This document shows positions 13,906 through 21,901 of a stretch of 22,072 nucleotides of DNA, one piece after another. A model generated the notes under the pieces. It did no database searches, had not been told where the DNA came from, and saw only the letters and a program-made list of their open reading frames with translations. The translations under genes and the position numbers were made by a program. Source of the DNA: an uncultured Oscillospiraceae bacterium. Its GTDB lineage: Bacteria > Bacillota > Clostridia > Oscillospirales > Oscillospiraceae. Position 1 is the first letter of the stretch. Each line of letters starts with the position of its first letter. The stretch spans positions 1 to 22,072 of the forward strand of contig CAJUAC010000049.1 in NCBI GenBank assembly GCA_910583885.1. The letters run 5' to 3'.

Positions 13906-14254
13906 GTAACGGATCCCTTTCCTGAAAAGAAAAAAGGGCTGCATCCAATGCCATTAAGTTAAGAGCAGAAAAAAGTCCCCCTTCTAAAAACAGGCGGACA
14001 TCATGAGAAAGCAGAACCAGAAAGCTGAATCCGGCTTTCTGGTTCTGCCAATATTCCAGCTATCAGAAAGACGCGGCGGAACCACCTTTTGCCGCCGCGT
14101 CAGTTATAAGAAAACGGGAAACGGCGGTCTTGAAATCAGTTTCAAGGCCGCCGCTTGGTGTTCGTTTTCGTTTGGAGTGCATCAATAGCCAGCCGCTATC
14201 CAAAGGGTTTTATACCGTTTCCGTTGACGGCTGAAGGTTTGATGAAATTCACTG
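13906..14254. other. Intergenic stretch with three tandem hairpins
   Basis: No gene is seen in this 349-base stretch between the DUF4230 gene (+) and the hypothetical gene (-). It contains GCAGAACCAGAAAGC with its exact complement (14011-14048), GACGCGGCGG/CCGCCGCGTC (14070-14101) and a 14-bp stem with one wobble (14122-14153). The last is followed on the - strand by TTTCCCGTTTTCTTATA and most likely terminates the hypothetical gene. Confidence 0.7.
14105..14153 (-). terminator. Probable terminator of the hypothetical gene 14255-15148
   Basis: On the - strand CGGCGGCCTTGAAA pairs with TTTCAAGACCGCCG around a 4-base loop and is followed by TTTCCCGTTTTCTTATA. The CCGTTTTCTTATA part is the same as behind the degV terminator (2998-3010). 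Confidence 0.6.
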
Positions 14255-15148
14255 TCATTTACTGATAGAAAATGTTTGTCCAGTGAATTTCATCTGTGCA
14301 GTATCTATGATTCTATGGGATTTTTCCATCTGGGACGCAAAAAAGTTAAGGCTGGATTTCCCATCAAAGATCGAGGTGCTTCTAGCGGGTTCGGTTAACT
14401 GTTTGCCGCCAGTCATCTCTTGATAGGCATCTTCCGCGTTCTGCTTCATTCCGGCCAGTATCTTGGATGCGTTTTCCAACGCTTCCATAATTTCATGAGG
14501 ATCATCTGGTAAATTGGAAAGCCCCAAAGATTCAGCGGAAATAGAATCGAGCTGATTTCCTATTACCTTCGATGCCAGCCCGCCTGATAACCCATCATAT
14601 TCATCCACTGTGGACCGATGTGGATTTATGTGGCTTTGAATAATGTCTGTATAGTCTGACTGAATACTTTGCTTGTAATTATGCAGATACGTCTCCGCCA
14701 GTTCTTTTGTCATATTGGGATCGCTATGCGTACCTGTGCCGTTCAAATAGTTTTCAAGCTCGGAAATTTTGGACATGGTATACTGCAATTTGGATTTGGC
14801 GTAGTCGATTACATCGGAAACCGTCTGGATTCCATCTCTTTGTGCCAAAATCGCTTGTTCAGCCCACTCCTCTTTGGTAAACATTCCAGGCGCGTACTTC
14901 TGATAGCCGGCCGCCGCTTCCGGTTTTTTTGCCGCATCTGTTTTTTTGGTGTCACCAACATTCAGCAATTCCAGCGCCTTTTGGCTCAGCTCAACGGTAT
15001 CACGGCTTTTTTTGCCGCCATAATTGGTATTTACCTGCTGAATGATCTTTTCTAAACCGGAATTCTGCACTTGTCCCATGGTTCTTTGCATTGGATTCTG
15101 CATTTGAAGTCTCAACATACTCTGGGCGCTTGCCAAATGTATTCGCAT
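14255..15148 (-). CDS. Hypothetical protein, helical, function unknown
   Basis: A 297-residue soluble protein I do not recognise. It is mostly helical and Gln/Lys/Ser-rich, without signal peptide or membrane segment. The N-terminus MRIHLASAQSMLRLQMQ is amphipathic. Residues 50-62 (DTVELSQKALELL) resemble the DxVxLSxxAL segment seen in flagellar-type and related secreted proteins of Clostridia; this is only a hint. The middle has TVSDVIDYAKSKLQYTMSKISELENYL, a probable coiled coil. Base composition is clearly richer in A/T than in neighbouring genes, suggesting acquisition. A strong AAGGAGGAA site precedes the ATG. A near-consensus promoter lies about 240 bases upstream, giving a long leader. 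Confidence 0.75.
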   Translation of the reverse strand: MRIHLASAQSMLRLQMQNPMQRTMGQVQNSGLEKIIQQVNTNYGGKKSRDTVELSQKALELLNVGDTKKTDAAKKPEAAAGYQKYAPGMFTKEEWAEQAILAQRDGIQTVSDVIDYAKSKLQYTMSKISELENYLNGTGTHSDPNMTKELAETYLHNYKQSIQSDYTDIIQSHINPHRSTVDEYDGLSGGLASKVIGNQLDSISAESLGLSNLPDDPHEIMEALENASKILAGMKQNAEDAYQEMTGGKQLTEPARSTSIFDGKSSLNFFASQMEKSHRIIDTAQMKFTGQTFSISK

Positions 15149-15380
15149 AAGGGATTCCTCCTTATTAAGTAAAACCTCCTATGGGGTTTCTTTAATGCAA
15201 TTAAAGTCAAACCATAGAACGGTTTCCTGTCGATTTTGCGCTTGTCCATGCGCTTTTGTACGGCACTTTAATTGTAACAAAAAACGTATACGTTTGCAAA
15301 TCGCAGGGGACAGGTCAAAAAATTTTATAGAACCACTTATTTTTCCGAACTTGCAGCCGATTAAAAAAGTGTAACATAAA
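15149..15380 (-). promoter_or_regulatory. Long 5' leader with palindromes upstream of the hypothetical gene
   Basis: From the promoter at 15387-15416, a leader of about 230 bases precedes the ATG. It carries the 14-base perfect palindrome AAACGTATACGTTT (15282-15295) and, nearer the gene, the hairpin CTTTAAT-TGC-ATTAAAG. It matches no riboswitch class I can recognise. It may hold an operator (roadblock) or an RNA control element; both are inference. Confidence 0.45.
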
Positions 15381-15386
15381 ATAAAT

Positions 15387-15416
15387 ATTATATTTGAAAA
15401 TGTATACTTTTGTCAA
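15387..15416 (-). promoter_or_regulatory. Sigma-A promoter of the hypothetical gene
   Basis: On the - strand TTGACA (15416-15411), an 18-base spacer and TATAAT (15392-15387): both hexamers are full consensus. Confidence 0.8.
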
Positions 15417-15512
15417 TAGGCAGAAAAAATTTTAACTTAACCGATAATTCCACGATTTTCATTAAGTTGAGGGAAAATGCTGTTATTTGAGTGATATCCT
15501 ATACAAAAGAAT

Positions 15513-15568
15513 GCAAAAAGATACCTCCTGGTGCTGTTCTTCCAGATGTGCCGGGAGGTATCTTTTTG
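15513..15568. terminator. Long bidirectional hairpin terminator
   Basis: Nineteen-base arms GCAAAAAGATACCTCCTGG / CCGGGAGGTATCTTTTTGC (one mismatch) around an 18-base loop, with T-runs on both sides. It probably backs up the dsdA terminator and insulates the region. Confidence 0.7.
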
Positions 15569-15641
15569 CTTATTTTTAATAACATCGGGGATCAAGCACG
15601 ATCCTTCCGGTGAAGAGTGTTTCTCTGCAAAAGGAGATAAA

Positions 15642-15682
15642 ATACAGAGTGTTGATTTTTAGGAAAAATCAACACTCTGTAT
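15642..15682 (-). terminator. Terminator of dsdA
   Basis: A perfect 19-base stem around a 3-base loop, beginning 3 bases after the dsdA stop codon. On the - strand it is followed by TTTTATC. The stem reads ATACAGAGTGTTGATTTTT on either strand. Confidence 0.75.
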
Positions 15683-15685
15683 TGT

Positions 15686-16993
15686 TTATTTGCCAAGGTC
15701 ATAGTAGCCCTGCCAGATATCCGGCGGGACCATGCTGCCGCCGGTGGCCCAGGCAATATGGGTTGCCTCCTCCAGTGCGATGCCCCATTCCCGGGCGTAG
15801 GCCGCACCCGCCCCAGCGCAGAGATGGCCCATACCGGGCAGGCCCGCCAGCGCGCTGGGCTCCAGGCGGATCCCATCGCTGTCCGCCAGCTGGCGGAGCA
15901 GGCGGTAGAGCCTGCCATCCTCCACTGTATAGCAGCCAGAGAGCAGCGGCGCCATGATCCGCCCCACAAACCGGGACGGCCTGCCCACTGCCAGGCCATC
16001 GGCGGCTGTCCTGCCGTCAATGCCGAAGTCCTCCACCGAGATTTCGTCGTGGAGGCCGGTGGCCAGCCCCAGCAGCATACAGGGCGCGTGGGTGGGCTCG
16101 GCAAAAAAGCAGTGGACATTGTCCCCATAGAGCAGCTTCAGCCCAAAGGCTACGCCGCCGGGGCCCCCGCCCACGCCGCAGGGCAGATAGACAAACAGCG
16201 GGTGTTTCCCGTCCACGGGGATACCCAGTTCCTCCAGCTGCCGGGCCAGGCGGCCCGCCGCTGTGGCATAACCCAGAAACAGCGTCCGGGAATTCTCATC
16301 GTCCACAAAGTGGCAGAAGGGGTCCGCCTGGGCCTGCCGGCGGCCCTCTGCCACCGCCTTGCTGTAATCCCCCGCATACTCCACTACCGTCACACCCTTG
16401 CTGCGCAGCAGGTCCTTTTTCCACTGCCGGGCGTCGGCGGACATGTGGACCGTCACCCGGAAGCCCAGCATGGCGCTCATGATGCCGATGGACAGCCCCA
16501 GGTTCCCCGTGGAGCCCACCGCCACCGCATACCGGCCAAGCACCTTCCGGCAGGCAGGCTCCGCCAGTTTCCGGTAGCTGTCCTCCCGGCGCAGGCAGCC
16601 CTCCCGCAGGGCGATCTCCTCCGCCAGGCACAGCACCTCGTAAATCCCGCCCCGGGCCTTGATGGAGCCGGAGATGGGCAGGTGGCTGTCCAGCTTGAGC
16701 AGCAGCCGCCCCGGGAAATCCCCCATCAGCCGCCCCATGGCGGGGGCTTCCACCAGGGGGGACTCAATCATCCCTCCGGCCGCCGCTGTCTCCGGGAATA
16801 CGGCGGCAAGATAGGGCGCAAACCGCTCCAGCCGCGCCGCCGCATCCGCCACGTCCCCGGCTGTCACCGGTGCGCCGGCCAGCGCCTCTGCCGCAGGCCG
16901 GAGGGCGGGGTTCAGCCACACTGTCTCCCGCAGATCCATCAGATCCCCAAAGACGGGCCCCGCCGCCCGCCACTGCTCCCTTGTCCGCTCCAT
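15686..16993 (-). CDS. dsdA: D-serine ammonia-lyase (D-serine dehydratase)
   Basis: A 435-residue PLP enzyme splitting D-serine into pyruvate and ammonia, for detoxification or catabolism. It belongs to the DsdA fold-type II family. The PLP lysine is K112 in LPISGSIKARGGIYEVL. The phosphate-holding loop is GSTGNLGLSIG (160-170), and PCGVGGGPGGV (271-281) is the glycine-rich cofactor loop. The length fits the family. GGAGG lies 7 bases before the ATG. It is monocistronic, with its own promoter (17041-17069) and terminator, and diverges from galM. No dsdC-type regulator or D-serine transporter is adjacent. Confidence 0.95.
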   Translation of the reverse strand: MERTREQWRAAGPVFGDLMDLRETVWLNPALRPAAEALAGAPVTAGDVADAAARLERFAPYLAAVFPETAAAGGMIESPLVEAPAMGRLMGDFPGRLLLKLDSHLPISGSIKARGGIYEVLCLAEEIALREGCLRREDSYRKLAEPACRKVLGRYAVAVGSTGNLGLSIGIMSAMLGFRVTVHMSADARQWKKDLLRSKGVTVVEYAGDYSKAVAEGRRQAQADPFCHFVDDENSRTLFLGYATAAGRLARQLEELGIPVDGKHPLFVYLPCGVGGGPGGVAFGLKLLYGDNVHCFFAEPTHAPCMLLGLATGLHDEISVEDFGIDGRTAADGLAVGRPSRFVGRIMAPLLSGCYTVEDGRLYRLLRQLADSDGIRLEPSALAGLPGMGHLCAGAGAAYAREWGIALEEATHIAWATGGSMVPPDIWQGYYDLGK

Positions 16994-17040
16994 AACAGTT
17001 CCTCCCTCATCAAAATCCAGCGTTTGGTACTCTATTGGAA

Positions 17041-17069
17041 ATTATAGCCGGAGGCTGCAGTGAAATCAA
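17041..17069 (-). promoter_or_regulatory. Promoter of dsdA
   Basis: On the - strand TTGATT (17069-17064), 17 bases, TATAAT (17046-17041), about 47 bases before the dsdA ATG. Its -35 box is separated by only two bases from the -35 box of the galM promoter. Confidence 0.75.
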
Positions 17070-17071
17070 CC

Positions 17072-17100
17072 TTGTTTTTTCCCAGGAAACGCGCTATACT
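17072..17100 (+). promoter_or_regulatory. Promoter of galM
   Basis: TTGTTT (17072-17077), 17 bases, TATACT (17095-17100), 47 bases before the galM ATG at 17148. It is back-to-back with the dsdA promoter. Confidence 0.7.
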
Positions 17101-17147
17101 AGACATTGGAAGACCCCCTTGAAAATAAGGACAAGGAGGAGATCGCT

Positions 17148-18182
17148 ATGGCAGTGATTCAAGAGGCCTTTGGCGTTACCCGGGACGGGCAGGCTGTGGA
17201 GAAATTCACCCTGCGCTGCGGGCTGCTGGAGGCTGAGGTCCTCACCTATGGCGCGGCCCTGCGCGTCCTGCGCACGCCGGACAGGAACGGTGAACTGGTG
17301 GACGTGGTGCTGGGATATGACAATGTGGCCGGGTACGAGGCCGGCGGTAGCTACATAGGCGCTGTAGTGGGCCGCTACGCCAACCGGATCTCAGGCGCCA
17401 GCTGCCTCATTGACGGCAGGCGCGTCCCCCTGGAGGCTAACGAGGGCGCCAAGCAGCTCCACGGCGGGCCCAGGGGCTTCAGCCACCGGGTATTCGAGGG
17501 GCGCCAGGCCGGTGAGAGCGCTGTTGCCCTCACCTACACCGCAGCCGATGGCGAGGGGGGATTCCCCGGCACGCTGGCCCTCCAAGTTACTTACACCCTC
17601 TCGGAGCGGGCGGTATCGATCCGCTATGAGGCGTCCTGTGACCAAACGACCTACTGCAACATCACCAATCACAGCTATTTCAACCTCAATGGCGGCGGTG
17701 ATGTTATGGGCCACCGGCTCTGGCTGTCCGCCAGACGGTACACCCCCGTTGGGCCCGACAGCATCCCCACTGCCATGGCCCGGCCTGTGGCGGGCACCCC
17801 CTTCGACTTCACCGCCGAAAAAACCCTGGGCCGGGATGTGAACGCCGACGACCAGCAGCTGCGCAACGCGGGCGGCTATGACCACAATTTTGTCCTGGAC
17901 GCCGCCCAGGGCCTGCGCCGGGCGGCCCGGCTGACCGGCGACCGCTCCGGTATCGTCATGGAGACCTGGACGGAAAAGCCGGGGCTCCAGCTCTACACCG
18001 CCAACGCCCTGGACGGCCCGGTCTGCGGCAAGCGCGGCGTGCCCCACCGGCCCCGCCAGGCGGTCTGCCTGGAGACCCAATTCTTCCCCGACAGCCCAAA
18101 CCACCCGGAGTGGGGGGACATCCTCCTGCGCCCTGGCCGGCGGTATGACTATACCACCGAGTACCGGTTCTCCCACATCTGA
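17148..18182 (+). CDS. galM: Aldose 1-epimerase (mutarotase)
   Basis: A 344-residue galactose mutarotase-type enzyme interconverting alpha and beta anomers of aldoses. Landmarks are YANRISGA (77-84), QLHGGPRGFSHRVF with H105, the catalytic-acid histidine H175 in NITNHSYFNLNG, GYDHNF, and the catalytic base E309 in CLETQFFPDSPNHPEW. There is no signal peptide, so it is cytoplasmic. The start at 17148 follows AAGGAGGA 7 bases upstream; a longer frame starting at 17106 would begin at the transcription start. It is a single-gene unit; no other Leloir genes are in the window. Confidence 0.95.
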   Translation: MAVIQEAFGVTRDGQAVEKFTLRCGLLEAEVLTYGAALRVLRTPDRNGELVDVVLGYDNVAGYEAGGSYIGAVVGRYANRISGASCLIDGRRVPLEANEGAKQLHGGPRGFSHRVFEGRQAGESAVALTYTAADGEGGFPGTLALQVTYTLSERAVSIRYEASCDQTTYCNITNHSYFNLNGGGDVMGHRLWLSARRYTPVGPDSIPTAMARPVAGTPFDFTAEKTLGRDVNADDQQLRNAGGYDHNFVLDAAQGLRRAARLTGDRSGIVMETWTEKPGLQLYTANALDGPVCGKRGVPHRPRQAVCLETQFFPDSPNHPEWGDILLRPGRRYDYTTEYRFSHI

Positions 18183-18219
18183 TTGAAACCTGGTAAATAC
18201 CGGAAAAACTGGCAGGGAG

Positions 18220-18248
18220 GGAACCTGGGAGGCACTTCCTGCGTCTAA
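18220..18248 (+). promoter_or_regulatory. ECF sigma factor-like promoter upstream of the SLH protein
   Basis: GGAACC (18220-18225), 16 bases, CGTCTAA (18242-18248). This matches the AACC / CGTC pattern of ECF (extracytoplasmic stress) sigma promoters. It lies 157 bases before the start of the SLH gene. The remaining leader up to 18405 shows no clear sigma-A promoter. Confidence 0.5.
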
Positions 18249-18405
18249 TCCAACAGGCGGAGACAGGGACGCTATGTAAAAATGATGCAAAAGAGATACA
18301 CCTTGGAAACGTTCCCGTCACAATTGCCTGCTAGGGTATATCAGTAAAAGAGCGCCAACAGCGGCGCAACGCCGCACACCGAACCGAGAAAGGAAGGAAA
18401 GGACT

Positions 18406-20886
18406 ATGAAACACAACGCAAGAAAGCTCCTGTCCCTGTTGATGGCGCTGGCCATCGTTTGCAGCCTCATGCCAGCGGCGCTGGCGGCCAAGTATGACAG
18501 ATATGACTTCCTGTATAAGGACAACTACTCATCGGAGTCCCGTGTCGCTGTGGGCTACAGATCTTCTGTAACCTTTGGAGTGAACGTGGATACGCGCTAC
18601 TATGACGACTATTATGGCTATTACAGTAGCGTCACCTACGATTGGAGGCTGACCAGCGGCTCGACCGTCATCGCAGAAGATACGACACCCAACACCAGCC
18701 GTTGGTACGATTCCTTTACAGTGTATGGCTCGTCCCTTGCCGCCGACACCGAGTATACCCTGACCTGTACGGCAACCCTTGATGGGTATTACACCGACTC
18801 TGTCTCCTGGACTGTGGTTGGCTCCGACTACAATAGCGGTGATTACTACTACGACCTCTCTGTCAGCGCCACGGTCTACGACACCAACGGCGGCTACCGC
18901 CTGGGCGACACAGACGATGAGGGCGGCCGCTCCATCGTCGACCAGATCGAGCGGGCCATGAGCCGCAGCCTGGACTATGTGGAGTTTGTAGATGTGCATG
19001 ACCGCAACGGCGACCTGGACGCCAGCACCAGCCGCTACTACTATGCTGACGGCTACAGCAGCAGCAACCGCTATTACAGCCTGTCCGACGTGGTCTTCAC
19101 CCCGGACACCACCCGCGGCAATGCCAGCTTCAATTTCCGTGCCTATGACAGCCGCGGCAACTCCTATCGCGGCACAATGACCTTTAAGGTCATTGAGGGC
19201 GTTTCCTCCGGCTCCAGCTCCGCCATTGTCTACAGCGCCGCCAATGGCGAAACAGTGGATCTGAACTCCAACGACTTTGAGGACTACTGGGAGGGGATGT
19301 ACTCCCGGGGCTCCCTGGACTATGTGGTGTTCACCAACGTCTCCAGCGGCAACCTCTATGCTGACTACAACGGCAGGGGCTCCAACGTGGTGGGCAGCAC
19401 CAGCTCCGGCACCGCCTGCTATGCCAACCCCAGGAGCAATCGTACCGGCATTGACGATGTGACCTACGTCCCCAGCTCCAGCAGCAAGGACACCATCACC
19501 ATCCGCTTCACCGCTTACGGTACTACCACCTCCTCCAGCAGCTCCAATATCGCCCGCTCCGGGACTGTGACCATCTACTACGCCCAGGGCAGTGCCACGG
19601 CCATTGAGTATACCTCTACCTCTGCCAACGGCACGATCACCCTCAATCCCAGCGATTTTACCGCTAAGTATAACGATGTGGTGGGGAAGACCAATTCCAA
19701 TATCACCATCCGTTTCCGCTCTGTCCCCTCCCACGGCACACTGACCTATCAGGCCAGCAGCAGCCGCAGCGTCAACCTGACCCGCAGCAACATTGGCGAC
19801 TATAACTTCACCTCCAGCAGCCGGGGCAGCCAGCGGATTTCCGACGTGGTCTATACCCCTGGCCGGGCCGGCACCAGCGACACGGTGGAGTACGCCTGCT
19901 ATAACGGCGGTACCCTGCGCTTCATCGGCACCATCACCTTTAATGCCTCCGCCCCTGTACAGAATAATTTCTCCATTGACTACACCTGCACCAGCAGCAG
20001 CGGCGTGGGCTTCAACTACCTGGACTTCTTTGGCAGCAGCACCGCCATGGCCTCCAGCAGCTATATCATGTTCGGTACGCCCTCCAGCGGCGCGCTGTAT
20101 GTCAATGATACGCCGGTTGGCGTGGGCACGCAGTTTGCCTATGCCGCCACCACCGGCAGCGGCTATCAGAACCTGAGCAGCGTAGTCTACAAGCCGGCGG
20201 CGAACTACAACGGCGTTGTCCTGATCGCGTTCACCGCTTTCAATGCGAACCACACCATGGCGGCCAGCGGCACTGTGCGCATCACAGTCAACCAGCCCGC
20301 CACCTCTACCCCTCCCTCTACGCCCTCCACACCCCCGACCTCTACCGGCAGCGCATTCAAGGATATCCCCAGCAACGCCTGGTACGGTTCTGCGGTGTCC
20401 TCCCTGGTCCAGGCGGGCGTCATTGGCGGCTATGATGACGGCACCTTCCGTCCCAACAACTCTGTGACCTACGGTGAGGCCCTGAAGATGATTATGCGCG
20501 CCGCAGGCTACAGCGCCCAGCCCCAGGGCACGGGCGCAGATTGGGCTATCAACTACAAGAATGTGGCCGTAAATGACGGCCTGGTGGGCGCGGACATTGT
20601 CCTCAGCAGCAATATCAGCCGCAGCGCGGTGGCCTCCCTGGCCGCCCGGGCCCTGAAGCTGACCCCGGTGACGGATATTGCCAGCCCCTTTGCCGATACC
20701 AGTGACGGCTATGTGCTGGCGCTGTACCAGGCCGGTATCATCAAGGGCGACGGCACGGGCCGCTATAACGGCGGTGATGCCATCAGCCGCGCGGAGATCA
20801 GCGCAGTGATTTACCGTATCAACACCTATCGTACCCCTGTCAATACTACCCCTGATACGAGTATGCCCGGCTGGCTCCTGAGCTGA
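18406..20886 (+). CDS. Secreted S-layer homology (SLH) domain protein with tandem beta domains
   Basis: An 826-residue exported protein. A signal peptide (1-28: KHNARK, hydrophobic core, AALAA) is followed by a Tyr/Ser-rich Ig-like region (about 30-145). Four imperfect repeats of about 110-130 residues follow (about 150-630); most carry a DVVFTP/DVTYVP-type strand, then FxFRAY...GTMTF-like ends, as in cadherin/Ig-like folds. A Pro/Thr linker (about 629-647) leads to three SLH motifs (about 648-815: AFKDIPSNAWYGSAV, GGYDDGTFRPNNSVTYGE, GIIKGDGTGRYNGGDAISRAE) that bind cell-wall polymers. An AAGGAAAGGA site precedes the ATG. It is probably a cell-surface structural or adhesin-like protein. An ECF-like promoter suggests envelope-stress control. 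Confidence 0.92.
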   Translation: MKHNARKLLSLLMALAIVCSLMPAALAAKYDRYDFLYKDNYSSESRVAVGYRSSVTFGVNVDTRYYDDYYGYYSSVTYDWRLTSGSTVIAEDTTPNTSRWYDSFTVYGSSLAADTEYTLTCTATLDGYYTDSVSWTVVGSDYNSGDYYYDLSVSATVYDTNGGYRLGDTDDEGGRSIVDQIERAMSRSLDYVEFVDVHDRNGDLDASTSRYYYADGYSSSNRYYSLSDVVFTPDTTRGNASFNFRAYDSRGNSYRGTMTFKVIEGVSSGSSSAIVYSAANGETVDLNSNDFEDYWEGMYSRGSLDYVVFTNVSSGNLYADYNGRGSNVVGSTSSGTACYANPRSNRTGIDDVTYVPSSSSKDTITIRFTAYGTTTSSSSSNIARSGTVTIYYAQGSATAIEYTSTSANGTITLNPSDFTAKYNDVVGKTNSNITIRFRSVPSHGTLTYQASSSRSVNLTRSNIGDYNFTSSSRGSQRISDVVYTPGRAGTSDTVEYACYNGGTLRFIGTITFNASAPVQNNFSIDYTCTSSSGVGFNYLDFFGSSTAMASSSYIMFGTPSSGALYVNDTPVGVGTQFAYAATTGSGYQNLSSVVYKPAANYNGVVLIAFTAFNANHTMAASGTVRITVNQPATSTPPSTPSTPPTSTGSAFKDIPSNAWYGSAVSSLVQAGVIGGYDDGTFRPNNSVTYGEALKMIMRAAGYSAQPQGTGADWAINYKNVAVNDGLVGADIVLSSNISRSAVASLAARALKLTPVTDIASPFADTSDGYVLALYQAGIIKGDGTGRYNGGDAISRAEISAVIYRINTYRTPVNTTPDTSMPGWLLS

Positions 20887-20899
20887 CCGGCAATCAGCA

Positions 20900-20936
20900 G
20901 AGCCCCTGCGCCAGACCGGCGCAGGGGCTCCCTTAT
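20900..20936 (+). terminator. Terminator of the SLH protein gene
   Basis: A perfect 13-base stem GAGCCCCTGCGCC / GGCGCAGGGGCTC with a 5-base loop, followed by CCTTATTTG. It starts 14 bases after the stop codon. Confidence 0.8.
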
Positions 20937-20978
20937 TTGATCAAAACAAAGCAAAACAATGTTTTGCGTCGATATTTT

Positions 20979-21012
20979 CTTTTGATTCTTTTCTTTTATA
21001 AAAGAAAAGAAT
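20979..21012 (+). repeat. AT-rich palindromic repeat, copy 4
   Basis: The same layout as the other copies: TTCTTTTGATTC, then a perfect 28-base palindrome (20985-21012) of the ATTCTTTTC / GAAAAGAAT type, ending GAATGGCTGCC (copy 3 ends GAATGACTGCC). It lies between the convergent SLH and deacetylase genes, where it may aid termination. Confidence 0.75.
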
Positions 21013-21028
21013 GGCTGCCACCCCGCAC

Positions 21029-21799
21029 CTATTTCAGCGGCCGGATCAACGACGGCGACGCATAGAGCACGCCAGCCTCCGGGGTTACGTCCTGGATGCG
21101 GAACAGCTCCTCTACAGTGACAAAGGTGTACCCTTGGGCCTGGAGCTGGTCTATGATGGTCAGGGCCGCGTCTACGCTGGTGGGGTAGAAGTCGTGAAGC
21201 AGGACGATGTCCCCGGGCTTGACGCACCCCATAACAGCATTGACCACCTTCCCGGCGTCCAACAGCTTCCAGTCCTGGGGGTCTACGGACCAGTAAACCA
21301 TGGGCGTCTTGACCAGTGTGGCCCGTTGCTCGCCAATCATGCCGTATGGGGGCCGCAACCAAAATGAACCCTCCCCGACTGCCTCCTGGAGCACCACCTC
21401 TGTCTTGTGGATCTCTTCTACTACGGTATCTTTCTCCGCTGTCTGTAGGCGGATGTGGGAATAGGTATGATTGCCAATTTGATGGCCCTCTGCCTCCATG
21501 CGCTGGAGCAGGGCCTCGTTGCCCTGGATCTGCTGGCCGATGACAAAAAAGGTGGCGGCAGCACCCCGCTCCAGCAGGCCGTCCAGAAGCCGCTCCGTGG
21601 TGTCCGGCCTGGGGCCGTCGTCGAAGGTCAACGCAACATATTTGGGATCCTCCAGAAGCTCCTGGCGGGCTGTCTCGTCCAACTCACTCAAAATCTCCAA
21701 AGGGATCTCCGCAGGACCGGATACCGGCCATGGCTGCCAGCCGCAGGCAGCCAGCAGGACGGCCAGCCCGGCCAGAAGGAGAAACCTTGCTTTCTTCAT
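21029..21799 (-). CDS. Polysaccharide deacetylase lipoprotein (NodB homology, CE4)
   Basis: A 256-residue exported lipoprotein. The signal peptide ends in the lipobox LLAAC (C19). The NodB domain carries all CE4 motifs: TFDDGP (58-63, base and metal Asp), HTYSH (111-115, metal histidines), RPPYG (149-153), a DPQDW segment (173-177) and LLHD (200-203, H202). It most likely removes acetyl groups from peptidoglycan or another surface polysaccharide. The start at 21799 (MKKARF) gives a standard lipoprotein signal; upstream GTG/ATG at 21811/21808 would add four or three residues and overlap the AAGGGTG ribosome site. It is transcribed alone. No clear -35 is found; TACTAT about 80 bases upstream may be the -10. 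Confidence 0.94.
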   Translation of the reverse strand: MKKARFLLLAGLAVLLAACGWQPWPVSGPAEIPLEILSELDETARQELLEDPKYVALTFDDGPRPDTTERLLDGLLERGAAATFFVIGQQIQGNEALLQRMEAEGHQIGNHTYSHIRLQTAEKDTVVEEIHKTEVVLQEAVGEGSFWLRPPYGMIGEQRATLVKTPMVYWSVDPQDWKLLDAGKVVNAVMGCVKPGDIVLLHDFYPTSVDAALTIIDQLQAQGYTFVTVEELFRIQDVTPEAGVLYASPSLIRPLK

Positions 21800-21901
21800 A
21801 GCGTACATCACCCTTCTCGTCTAAAGTTGCGGGACATGCCGTTTCCGCCTCCCGGACAGGAGAATGAAACGGCATCATGCATAGTATGTCCAAGAATGAT
21901 G

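Noticed and set aside
15149..15380. c-di-GMP or fluoride riboswitch in the leader of the hypothetical gene
   Set aside because: The conserved core sequences of these classes could not be found; only generic hairpins and a palindrome are present.
18529..20253. 574-codon open frame on the - strand opposite the SLH gene
   Set aside because: It mirrors the repetitive Ser/Tyr/Asn coding of the SLH protein, giving an Ala/Gly/Val-rich product without family resemblance or start signals.
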